Source: Candidatus Scatonaster coprocaballi
GTDB taxonomy: Bacteria > Bacillota > Clostridia > Saccharofermentanales > Saccharofermentanaceae
Assembly (NCBI GenBank): GCA_018064475.1
Contig: JAGHVD010000002.1
Span: 1-56,650 of the forward strand
Direction: 5' to 3'
Length of the DNA: 56,650 bases
Shown here: positions 26,400 through 34,180 of the stretch, one piece after another
Numbering within the stretch: the first letter of the stretch is position 1
How the letters are laid out: each line of letters opens with the position of its first letter
Program-made: the position numbers and the translations under genes
The notes under the pieces: generated by a model
What the model was told of the DNA's origin: nothing
Database searches by the model: none
The model's input: only the letters and a program-made list of their open reading frames with translations

Positions 26400-27718
26400 C
26401 CGATCATTTCCCTCGCGACTTGTCTAATGTTCTCGCAAATATAATCCACATCTTCATCGCTTAACAGTGTATGAAGCGGCAAAGTAATCAAATTACGGTA
26501 GTAATCGAACGCATTCGGGAAATCCTTGATGTCAAAGCCCATCGAACGATAAGCGGTCATCATCGGAAGTGGCTTGTAGTGAACATTCGTCGACACACCC
26601 TGCTCGGCCAGTCTCGTAATCATCTCATTACGCTTCTCTTCATCGAAAGAAGGAACTCTCATCAAGTACAGATGATTGCTGCTGTCGATTCCGGATACGT
26701 GATGATTCAGATGGGAGAAGCCCAACTCGTCGCACAATGCATCATACTTCTTAATGATTTCCACACGACGATCCAGAAGTCCCGGGTAACGGTCAAGCTG
26801 TCTAAGTCCTATTGCAGCCATCACATCCGTCATGTTGCATTTGTACCATGGCCCGATAATGTCATATTCCCAAGCACCGACCTTCGCCTTGGCAAGTGCA
26901 TCTTTATTCTGGCCATGCAAGCTCAACAACTGGTAGAACTTATAGATCTCTGCATTCTCAATGCCTGCGATCGGTCTCCATGTCGATGCACCACCTTCAG
27001 CAGTAGTGAAATTCTTCACGGCATGGAAGCTAAATCCGGTAAAATCAGCCAACGCGCCGCAGTAACGCTTCGCTCCGTCCACTTCGCGTGAACCGCCCAA
27101 GCCATGTGCACAATCAGAAACGACTGCCACACGTCCGAAGGCCTTCTGCAATCTGGAAGAGAACTCCTTCAGTGGAGTTCCATCGCTTTCCATCGGATGG
27201 AAAAGGTCCTTCTTCGCTTCGACAATTTCAAATATCTTCTCGTAGTCGCAGACAATACCGGCCAGATCTACACAGACAATTGCCTTGGTCTTCTCTGTAA
27301 TGGCTTCGGCAAGTTTGTCATAATCCATCGCCGGCATATGCGTAAGAGGCTCACCATCTTTTACGATGTCGACAAACTTCACTGTAGCGCCGCAATGAAC
27401 CGCAGCAGATGCAGATGCAGAATATGTATAGGCAGGAACGATCACCTCATCCCCTTCGCCTACACCGAAAATGCGGAGATTCAATTCTTCTGCAGCAGTC
27501 GCAGAATTCAGACATACCACGCGATTGGACCAACGGTCTACGTCGCTCTCCGTATCAATATCTACTCGGCCAGTCTCAATGTAAGCGGCCAGTCTTCTCT
27601 CAAGAAGTTTCGTACGAGGACCCGTTGTAATCCAGCCAGAACGAAGTGCCTCGCATACTTCACTGATCTCAGCTTCACTGATATCCGGCGGACTGAATTT
27701 AATAAAGCGCTTTTCCAT
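26393..27718 (-). CDS. DegT/DnrJ/EryC1-family PLP-dependent sugar aminotransferase
   Basis: A 441-residue aminotransferase. EALRSGWITTGPRT is near residue 28, and the PLP lysine lies in FSFHAVKNFTTAEGG near residue 230. Such enzymes aminate NDP-4-keto-sugars. A CapD/PglF-like dehydratase that could supply the 4-keto substrate is encoded at 34.2-36.1 kb. The second of two in-frame ATGs (27718) is preferred, since GGAG is seven bases upstream, against one base for the ATG at 27724. First gene of the exopolysaccharide operon. Confidence 0.9.
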   Translation of the reverse strand: MEKRFIKFSPPDISEAEISEVCEALRSGWITTGPRTKLLERRLAAYIETGRVDIDTESDVDRWSNRVVCLNSATAAEELNLRIFGVGEGDEVIVPAYTYSASASAAVHCGATVKFVDIVKDGEPLTHMPAMDYDKLAEAITEKTKAIVCVDLAGIVCDYEKIFEIVEAKKDLFHPMESDGTPLKEFSSRLQKAFGRVAVVSDCAHGLGGSREVDGAKRYCGALADFTGFSFHAVKNFTTAEGGASTWRPIAGIENAEIYKFYQLLSLHGQNKDALAKAKVGAWEYDIIGPWYKCNMTDVMAAIGLRQLDRYPGLLDRRVEIIKKYDALCDELGFSHLNHHVSGIDSSNHLYLMRVPSFDEEKRNEMITRLAEQGVSTNVHYKPLPMMTAYRSMGFDIKDFPNAFDYYRNLITLPLHTLLSDEDVDYICENIRQVAREMIGC

Positions 27719-27736
27719 AATCATGCTCCATCAATC

Positions 27737-27764
27737 TAGGTATACCTATTACTAGACTATTATA
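27737..27764 (-). promoter_or_regulatory. Candidate promoter and palindrome ahead of the exopolysaccharide operon
   Basis: On the minus strand TATAAT (27759-27764) is a good -10 box but no clear -35 was found. Downstream of it, the perfect palindrome TAGGTATACCTA (27737-27748) lies between the putative start site and the first gene. ATAGGTAT also occurs upstream of the -10 box, so two related boxes bracket it. Confidence 0.4.
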
Positions 27765-27806
27765 CACATACCTATGGCAAAAATACATTTCTTAAGAATA
27801 CAAGAA

Positions 27807-27828
27807 AATCACCCGAAAACGGGTGATT
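27807..27828 (-). terminator. Rho-independent terminator of the second acyltransferase gene
   Basis: AATCACCCG (27807-27815) pairs with CGGGTGATT (27820-27828) around a four-base loop; on the minus strand TTCTTGTATTCTT follows. It separates the acyltransferase gene from the exopolysaccharide operon promoter. Confidence 0.8.
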
Positions 27829-27902
27829 CTATTGCATGTCTACCAATTCTCGACAACAAAAAAGCTAATGATCTTGTCACTACATCGTTTCGAGAAAGAT
27901 AA

Positions 27903-28919
27903 TCATTTCCTCTTCAGTGGTTTTCCCACCATTATCGGCAAAAATCTACCATACAAGTACATTATAGGAAGGTTTAACGCAACAACCAGAACAAATAACA
28001 AAACTGCGCCATATAAATTCGTCGACATGGATGGAAACATATCAAACAATGTCTTGGACAGTATATCCCAAACAAGGCCAACACATATCATATGGGTACC
28101 CATCATGGTCATAGTATTCTGACCAATATATGTAAGCAGCTTTGAAGATAAGTTTTTCGATAACCCAATGATCCAATAAGATCCGGCAAGTCCACCGACA
28201 AGGCACAGAAACGGATTTCCGATACAACTTCCCCATATGTCTATTTGACCATTAAAATTTGAAATTGCATAAGTAGCAAGAAAAGACAGAACAATGCGGT
28301 CCCATCTTTGGTTCCTATCATCGAAGAAGTAATCCTTGAGGAAATATCCTGCCAGCATAAAGGTGTAAGCGATTACCCCGCGAACAAACACATTTGTATA
28401 ATGGTTATTGAATGGAAAATACAAATAAATCAGAAGAAATGGAACCCAAGCGACAAATTTGAAAATTGGTCGATAATATCTAAGCAAAAAATACAAAAAG
28501 ATTTCACCTATAAATAGAGCCGAAAGAAACCAATTCTCCCCAACATTGGGATGAATGGTGATAGTGTTTCTTATCACATTTTTCACAGAAGCAAGACTAA
28601 TTTCTCCACTCCTAATGATGCTGTAAATTCCACCAGTAATATCAAGAAACAGATAAGGTACGACGATTGTACGAATTCTTTTCAGCAGAAATTTCAGAAA
28701 CGGAGTTTCTCTAAAAATCTTCTCGGAAAATAAAACACCAGAAATCACAAAAAACAATGGAACATGGTACGTATAAATGAAAACGAGAAGCTTGGGATGT
28801 CGAACTCCTAAGTGGTCTCTGTAGTAGATGACTAGATGCCCTATCACTACAGAAAGCATTGCTATTGCACGAGCAGTATCTATATAAGTTAACCGTTTCT
28901 TGGGTAATTCTTTCTCCAT
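27903..28919 (-). CDS. Acyltransferase-3 family membrane protein
   Basis: A 338-residue membrane protein with about ten helices. The catalytic-region pattern YIDTARAIAMLSVVIGHL (Arg and His) sits at residues 11-28, as in OafA/fucose-4-O-acetylase-type enzymes. It would O-acylate a surface sugar. It is a separate unit, with its own terminator, just upstream of the exopolysaccharide operon. AT-rich. CTAGTATATTAG, close to the uxuA palindrome, occurs in its upstream region at 28954-28965. Confidence 0.82.
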   Translation of the reverse strand: MEKELPKKRLTYIDTARAIAMLSVVIGHLVIYYRDHLGVRHPKLLVFIYTYHVPLFFVISGVLFSEKIFRETPFLKFLLKRIRTIVVPYLFLDITGGIYSIIRSGEISLASVKNVIRNTITIHPNVGENWFLSALFIGEIFLYFLLRYYRPIFKFVAWVPFLLIYLYFPFNNHYTNVFVRGVIAYTFMLAGYFLKDYFFDDRNQRWDRIVLSFLATYAISNFNGQIDIWGSCIGNPFLCLVGGLAGSYWIIGLSKNLSSKLLTYIGQNTMTMMGTHMICVGLVWDILSKTLFDMFPSMSTNLYGAVLLFVLVVALNLPIMYLYGRFLPIMVGKPLKRK

Positions 28920-29006
28920 TCTATCTACCTTTCCTATTCTCAGTCTATTGTTTCTAGTATATTAGTGCAGTTATTATATGGCATGTGCACCAATACCTTG
29001 AATCGA

Positions 29007-29753
29007 TTACCTTGCATATACGCCTGTCGTCACTTCCTGGATGTATGCTTCTTTACTTGGAAGATTCTCCGTGGCTCGTGCGATCTCGGCTTCTCGCGTA
29101 TTGTCGTAGGGGATCTGAATCGAGGTGAAGTAGATCGGTGACTCATCCTTGGCGCCGAAATCTCCCTCTACGAGTAGTGCAGATGCTCTTGGGCGGCATA
29201 CTGCGTTGCCAACACTTCCGGTATTCACTACATACCCCTCGCGCAAGCCACGGATAAAGGGACGATGACTGTCTGCACAGATCAGGCCATCGTAGTGAGT
29301 CTTCTTATCACTACCAAGAAGGCCTCGACGGAGCAGATCATCCGGATCGTATCCCTGATAAAGTGAATCAATGGAACGTCCGTGAATGATACGGAAGTGC
29401 ATGCCACTGATCCATAGATCCGCTTCCTGTTCCAGACTGTCCAGCCACTGGATCCGTTCTTCACCCAATTGGTTCCAGAAGAACTTCAGTTCTTCATCGT
29501 ATGGATGTTTCCCGTCCGGTTTCTGATCTTTCCGCCTGTACGCGTGGCACACCCACTCGTCCCAGTTACCCTTGAGGAAATGATCACAATGGCTTCTCAC
29601 CCAGTCGCAAGTCTGATCGTTGGAAGGTCCTTTGCCCACCGCATCACCTAAGAACCAGATCTCATCCGGCGCGATCCGACGGATCTCTTCTTCCATCGCC
29701 AGTGTCGCCGTGATATTCCCATGCAGATCTGCCAGAAACATTATTCTCGCCAT
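29007..29753 (-). CDS. Calcineurin-like metallophosphoesterase (YfcE/MJ0936-like)
   Basis: A 248-residue dimetal phosphoesterase. The motifs DLHGN (residues 9-13), GDAVGKGP near residue 37, GNWDEW near residue 62, then HGRS and a C-terminal TGSVGN are visible; the usual GHTH is replaced by ADSHRP. The ATG at 29753 has AAGGAGG eleven bases upstream. Substrate unknown; relatives hydrolyse cyclic nucleotides or simple phosphodiesters in the cytoplasm. Confidence 0.82.
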   Translation of the reverse strand: MARIMFLADLHGNITATLAMEEEIRRIAPDEIWFLGDAVGKGPSNDQTCDWVRSHCDHFLKGNWDEWVCHAYRRKDQKPDGKHPYDEELKFFWNQLGEERIQWLDSLEQEADLWISGMHFRIIHGRSIDSLYQGYDPDDLLRRGLLGSDKKTHYDGLICADSHRPFIRGLREGYVVNTGSVGNAVCRPRASALLVEGDFGAKDESPIYFTSIQIPYDNTREAEIARATENLPSKEAYIQEVTTGVYAR

Positions 29754-29888
29754 ATTGGATTCGTCCTCCTTGTTCATACGAGTACCATTATATAGCAATC
29801 CATACCTTTCGAGTCATGCAACGTTCCTCCTTTCTGATTCGTCGTATAAGAGGTTTGAAGTAATATATTCGATGGATGGGGACTGACG

Positions 29889-31100
29889 ATGAGAAAATTT
29901 TTATCTTTTGCCACAGCAGCTGTTCTGCTGATTACGATGATTCCACATACAATTCTGGCCGATACGCCACACGTTTCTTTAGATGAGAAAACCGGTGTGT
30001 TGACACTGAGCGGAGCCGTTGAGGTCGACGAAGTACAAGCTTATGTCAACGATACTCGCGTGAAAACAGTCGTCGCGGAAGAAGGCACAGTCTTCCCGCG
30101 TGACTGTTCGTATATGTTTGCCGGCATCCAGGCCAAGACGATCGACTTAAGCAATGTGAGCACGGCTGGTGTCACAGATATGGGTGGTATGTTTGGCACT
30201 TGCATGGTTGATCTGCCTGAAGATGAGTACCAGTATGGCTGTACAATCGTAACCGCTAAAGCCGTCTCCTGCTATAATCTGGAAACGATCATTTTTGGAG
30301 AGCTGTGGGATACATCGGAAGTAACAGACATGAGCAGAATGTTTGAAGGATGTAGCAATCTCAAGAGACTGGATCTGTCTGGTTTCCAAACTTCCAAAGT
30401 AACTGATATGTCTTGGATGTTTCAGTGTTGCAGTGAACTGGTCGCGCTCAATATTTCTCATTTTGATACATCTAGTGTATCAACTATGCGTTTCATGTTT
30501 TCCAGTTGTTGTGCATTAACTGAACTTAATCTTTCTTTTTTCAACACATCAAACGTTACTATAATGGGAGAAATGTTTTCCGGCTGTTATTCGTTGACCA
30601 AACTTGATGTTTCTGGCTGGGATACTTCTCATGTTAGGGACATGTCTAAAATGTTCAATTATTGTACAAAACTTCGTACGTTGGACGTATCTGGTTTTGA
30701 TACATCGAATGTTCAATATATGGATCATATGTTTGCAGATTGTAAATCACTTACCGTGCTGGATGTTTCCCAGTGGAATGTCTCACAATTAAAAAGCGCG
30801 TACTATATGTTTGAAGGATGTCGTTCTCTGCAATCCATCGATTTAACAAATTGGGATGTATCGTCTTTGGGACTTGGTGAATATGACCGTCAAATGGGTG
30901 ATGACGTTACTGAGAAAATCATAAAGTATCCGAGTCAGTACTATATGTCGTCCACTCCAAAACCTGACTCATCTACGCCCACCTCATCTTCCTCACTCTC
31001 TTCGAAAATCCTCCCGATTTCGATTGGCGTGGTAGCGGTCGCCGGCGTGTTCCTGACTGTGGTACTCATTTTGAAACGTCGGAAAAAGCATTCGGCGTGA
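29889..31100 (+). CDS. BspA-like (DUF285) repeat surface protein with a C-terminal membrane anchor
   Basis: A 403-residue secreted protein. A signal peptide (cleavage probably after TILA, residue 25) is followed from about residue 70 by leucine-rich-like repeats of 22-24 residues with the pattern L-x-x-L-D-(V/L)-S-x-(W/F)-x-T-S-x-V-x-x-M-x-x-M-F, the DUF285/BspA type. A Ser/Thr/Pro linker, one membrane helix (about residues 373-395) and the basic tail KRRKKHSA end the protein; there is no LPXTG motif, so it stays in the membrane. Such repeats mediate adhesion in gut bacteria. The ribosome binding site is weak (GGGGA). Confidence 0.85.
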   Translation: MRKFLSFATAAVLLITMIPHTILADTPHVSLDEKTGVLTLSGAVEVDEVQAYVNDTRVKTVVAEEGTVFPRDCSYMFAGIQAKTIDLSNVSTAGVTDMGGMFGTCMVDLPEDEYQYGCTIVTAKAVSCYNLETIIFGELWDTSEVTDMSRMFEGCSNLKRLDLSGFQTSKVTDMSWMFQCCSELVALNISHFDTSSVSTMRFMFSSCCALTELNLSFFNTSNVTIMGEMFSGCYSLTKLDVSGWDTSHVRDMSKMFNYCTKLRTLDVSGFDTSNVQYMDHMFADCKSLTVLDVSQWNVSQLKSAYYMFEGCRSLQSIDLTNWDVSSLGLGEYDRQMGDDVTEKIIKYPSQYYMSSTPKPDSSTPTSSSSLSSKILPISIGVVAVAGVFLTVVLILKRRKKHSA

Positions 31101-31194
31101 TCGTTGATCGATACGATTTTCACCCCACTGTTCAAGTGCCACAATTGGATAAGAATGCTGGCGAAGAAACTCGCTTTTTTGGGTGTTCTGTTTA

Positions 31195-31223
31195 TTGTCA
31201 TATGCGCCTCGGAAGTATAGAAT
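31195..31223 (+). promoter_or_regulatory. Promoter of the purine gene pair
   Basis: TTGTCA (31195-31200), a 17-base spacer and TAGAAT (31218-31223) lie 46 bases before the IMP cyclohydrolase start. Good match to the sigma-A consensus. Confidence 0.65.
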
Positions 31224-31268
31224 TACTATGTTAAGTAATTGATTCATTTGAATTTTTGGAGGTGCAAA

Positions 31269-31985
31269 ATGATCACACAGAACTTGGGAAAAATCCTTAG
31301 TGAGAACGCTTATCCGGGAAGAGGTATCGTTATCGGTAAATCCGAGGACGGCAAGAAAGCAGTCACCGCTTACTTCATCATGGGTAGAAGCGTCAATTCC
31401 AGAAACCGCGTATTTAACGCTACAGAAGATGGCATCAAGACGGAAGCCTTCGATCCGTCTTTACTGACTGATCCGCACCTCATCATCTATTCTCCTGTCC
31501 GCGTTCTGGGCAACAAGACCATCGTGACCAACGGTGACCAGACCGACACAATCTATGAACTCATGGACAAGCAGCAGACATTTGAGCAGTCCCTGCGTGG
31601 CAGAGAGTTCGAGGACGATGCGCCGAACTTCACACCGAGAATCTCCGGCATCATGCACGTGGAGAATGGCGATTACAACTTCGCAATGTCCATTCTGAAG
31701 AGCGATGACGGTGATCCGGCTTCCTGCGAGCGTCATACCTTCACCTATTCCAATCCGAAGGCCGGCATCGGCCGTTTCATCCACACCTACATGGGTGATG
31801 GTAATCCGCTTCCGTCTTTCGAAGGCGAGCCGGAGAAAGTGGAAATCAAGGGTGACATCGATACCTTCACCAACGAAGTTTGGAACGGTCTCAACGAGGA
31901 CAATAAGGTTTCCCTCTTCGTACGTTTCATCGACATCGCAACTGGTGAGGCCGAGACACGCATCCTCAACAAGAACGTAAAGTAA
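31269..31985 (+). CDS. purO: PurO-type IMP cyclohydrolase
   Basis: A 238-residue protein of the archaeal-type IMP cyclohydrolase family (PF07826). The N-terminus with NAYPGRGIVIGKS and YFIMGRSVNSRNR (residues 10-45) is characteristic. It closes the purine ring from FAICAR to IMP, the job normally done by the N-terminal half of bifunctional PurH. The ATG at 31269 has GGAGGTG six bases upstream. The next gene, 54 bases downstream without a terminator, encodes the formyltransferase that makes its substrate, so the two form an operon for the last two steps of IMP synthesis. Confidence 0.87.
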   Translation: MITQNLGKILSENAYPGRGIVIGKSEDGKKAVTAYFIMGRSVNSRNRVFNATEDGIKTEAFDPSLLTDPHLIIYSPVRVLGNKTIVTNGDQTDTIYELMDKQQTFEQSLRGREFEDDAPNFTPRISGIMHVENGDYNFAMSILKSDDGDPASCERHTFTYSNPKAGIGRFIHTYMGDGNPLPSFEGEPEKVEIKGDIDTFTNEVWNGLNEDNKVSLFVRFIDIATGEAETRILNKNVK

Positions 31986-32039
31986 GTGCTTTTACCAAAG
32001 AATTCCATATAGAAATACTTCAAAACAAGGAGAACGATT

Positions 32040-33221
32040 ATGTCTAACGAAATGCAACTCAAATACGGATGCAATCCGAATCAGAAGCCGTCAAGAATCT
32101 TCATGCAGGATGGTTCTGAACTGCCGATCACTGTGTTGAACGGTAAGCCTGGCTACATCAACCTGCTGGATGCTTTTAACGGCTGGCAGCTGGTCAAGGA
32201 ACTCAAGGAAGCTACCGGTCTTCCGGCTGCTACATCCTTCAAGCATGTATCTCCTGCAGGTGCTGCAGTAGGTAAGCCGCTTTCTGAGACCGAAGCAAAG
32301 ATCTACTTCGTAGATGATCTCGGTGAGCTCTCTCCAATCGCTTGTGCATATGCAAGAGCAAGAGGTGCAGACAGAATGTCTTCTTACGGTGACTTTACTG
32401 CACTTTCCGACACATGTGATGCCATCACCGCGAAGATGCTGGCTCGTGAAGTTTCCGATGGTATCATTGCACCGGACTACACCGAAGAGGCTCTCGAGAT
32501 TCTGAAGACCAAGCGTAAGGGTACTTACAATGTCATCAAGATCGATAGTTCCTACAAGCCGGCTCCAATCGAGACCAAGCAGGTATACGGAGTAACTTTC
32601 GAGCAGGGTCGTAACGAGTTCGAGATCAACCACGCTTTGCTGGATAACATTGTTACAGACAACAAGAATATCCCGGAAGATAAGAAGATCGACTTGCTCA
32701 TCTCCCTCATCACACTGAAGTACACACAGAGCAACTCCGTTTGCTATGTAAAAGATGGCCAGGCAATCGGTATCGGTGCCGGTCAGCAGTCTCGTATCCA
32801 CTGCACCAGACTTGCAGGCAGCAAGGCGGACAACTGGTGGCTGAGACAGAGCCCACAAGTCATGGGCCTGCAGTTCGTAGACGACATCCGTCGTCCGGAT
32901 CGTGACAATGCAATCGACGTATATATGTCCGATGAGTACGAGGACGTTCTCGCTGAGGGCACATGGCAGACCATCTTCAAGGTAAAGCCGGAAGTCTTCA
33001 CACGTGAGGAGAAGAAGGCATGGCTTGCAAAGAACGACAACGTTGCACTGGGTTCCGATGCATTCTTCCCATTCGGTGACAACATCGAGCGTGCACACAA
33101 GAGCGGCGTGAAGTACATCGCTGAGCCAGGTGGATCCATCCGTGATGATCATGTCATCATGACATGTAACAAGTACGGTATTGCTATGGCATTTACCGGC
33201 ATGAGACTGTTCCACCACTGA
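32040..33221 (+). CDS. Stand-alone AICAR formyltransferase (PurH C-terminal half)
   Basis: A 393-residue protein equal to the AICAR transformylase domain of PurH, without the cyclohydrolase domain. LKYGCNPNQKP at the N-terminus, the catalytic Lys-His pair in SFKHVSPAGAA near residue 68 and EPGGSIRDDHVI near residue 363 are conserved. It uses 10-formyl-tetrahydrofolate to formylate AICAR; the neighbouring PurO then cyclises the product. An AAGGAG site precedes the ATG. A strong terminator follows. Confidence 0.9.
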   Translation: MSNEMQLKYGCNPNQKPSRIFMQDGSELPITVLNGKPGYINLLDAFNGWQLVKELKEATGLPAATSFKHVSPAGAAVGKPLSETEAKIYFVDDLGELSPIACAYARARGADRMSSYGDFTALSDTCDAITAKMLAREVSDGIIAPDYTEEALEILKTKRKGTYNVIKIDSSYKPAPIETKQVYGVTFEQGRNEFEINHALLDNIVTDNKNIPEDKKIDLLISLITLKYTQSNSVCYVKDGQAIGIGAGQQSRIHCTRLAGSKADNWWLRQSPQVMGLQFVDDIRRPDRDNAIDVYMSDEYEDVLAEGTWQTIFKVKPEVFTREEKKAWLAKNDNVALGSDAFFPFGDNIERAHKSGVKYIAEPGGSIRDDHVIMTCNKYGIAMAFTGMRLFHH

Positions 33222-33255
33222 TGAACCGTTTCAGTATATAGAAGCTTATTTGAGG

Positions 33256-33284
33256 AGGGCCGCCCTTATGGGGCGGTCCTTTTT
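33256..33284 (+). terminator. Strong Rho-independent terminator of the purine operon
   Basis: GGGCCGCCC (33257-33265) pairs with GGGCGGTCC (33271-33279), followed by TTTTTCC. One G-T pair is present; GC-rich stem and U-tract are textbook. Confidence 0.9.
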
Positions 33285-33296
33285 CCGTATAGGTGG

Positions 33297-33326
33297 TTGC
33301 GGCGTCACGAAGGGGCGTTGTAGAAT
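33297..33326 (+). promoter_or_regulatory. Putative promoter of the tcdA gene
   Basis: TTGCGG (33297-33302), an 18-base spacer and TAGAAT (33321-33326) precede the gene by 30 bases. The -35 box is weak. Confidence 0.45.
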
Positions 33327-33355
33327 AGATGCATGATCGATTCTCGGAGGAATAC

Positions 33356-34111
33356 ATGAATATCAACGATGAGGTTTTCTCAAGGACATATGGCATATAT
33401 GGACCAAACATGGCACGCCTGTTCGACGCACATGTGGCGGTGGTAGGATTAGGCGGCGTCGGTGGTGCATTGGCACTTTCGCTGGCCCGCGCCGGCATCG
33501 GGCACCTGACACTGATTGACGGTGACATCGTTGCCCCCTCCAATCTCAATCGCCAGATGATCGCCTCCCGTTCCGTCATCGGCCAGAAGAAGGCGGAAGT
33601 CTGTGCGCAACTCATTGCTGACATTAACCCGGAGATTGAAGTGCGGGTCATCAGTGAATTCATCAACAGTGAGAATATGCCCGATTACCTGCAGGGCGTA
33701 GATTACGTCGCTGATGCCATCGACGATGTGCGCGCAAAACTAGACCTGATCGAGTACTGCACGAAACACAAGATCGCCATCATCAGCTCTATGGGAGCAG
33801 GAAACAAGCGCAATCCATGTGGCTTCCGCGTATCTGATATCGCCAAGACCCAGGTCGATCCCCTCGCCCGTGTCATCCGTCAGGGACTTCGTAAACGCGG
33901 TATCCAGCATCTCAAAGTTGTGTATTCTGAAGAGGCGCCTTGCCGTGCTTTCGTGCAGGAAGGCGGCATTGATCCTTCGCCAGATGCAACGGAAGCGGAG
34001 GCAATCACGCCAGAGTATACCAAGCGCAACCCACCGGCCAGTTCCCCCTTCGTCCCTTCCGCAGCCGGGCTTCTTATGGGCAGCGCCATCGTAGAAGATC
34101 TCACACACTAA
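33356..34111 (+). CDS. tcdA: ThiF/E1-like tRNA threonylcarbamoyladenosine dehydratase
   Basis: A 251-residue ThiF-superfamily adenylyltransferase of TcdA type. The ATP-binding GLGGVGG is near residue 30, the DGDIVAPSNLNRQ segment near residue 55 and a C-terminal region with YSEEAPCRAF near residue 195. TcdA cyclises the threonylcarbamoyl group on tRNA A37. The ATG at 33356 is chosen because GGAGG is five bases upstream; an in-frame ATG at 33329 lacks one. Single-gene unit with its own promoter and a terminator shared with the convergent gene. Confidence 0.82.
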   Translation: MNINDEVFSRTYGIYGPNMARLFDAHVAVVGLGGVGGALALSLARAGIGHLTLIDGDIVAPSNLNRQMIASRSVIGQKKAEVCAQLIADINPEIEVRVISEFINSENMPDYLQGVDYVADAIDDVRAKLDLIEYCTKHKIAIISSMGAGNKRNPCGFRVSDIAKTQVDPLARVIRQGLRKRGIQHLKVVYSEEAPCRAFVQEGGIDPSPDATEAEAITPEYTKRNPPASSPFVPSAAGLLMGSAIVEDLTH

Positions 34112-34113
34112 AA

Positions 34114-34154
34114 AAGGACGTCTCGCGTGATTCAATCACTTCGGAGACGTCCTT
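34114..34154. terminator. Bidirectional terminator between tcdA and the CapD-like gene
   Basis: AAGGACGTCTC (34114-34124) pairs with GAGACGTCCTT (34144-34154); the apex holds GTGATTCAATCAC. A-run and T-run flank the stem, so it can act on both strands. It shares its apex with hairpins at 37.7, 40.8 and 44.1 kb. Confidence 0.85.
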
Positions 34155-34180
34155 CTTTATGTTGGTGCTTATGAGTAAAA

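Noticed and set aside
32091-33218. Long open frame on the minus strand opposite the AICAR formyltransferase gene
   Set aside because: The product has no recognisable family, and the opposite strand is a fully conserved enzyme; the open frame is a by-product of codon bias.
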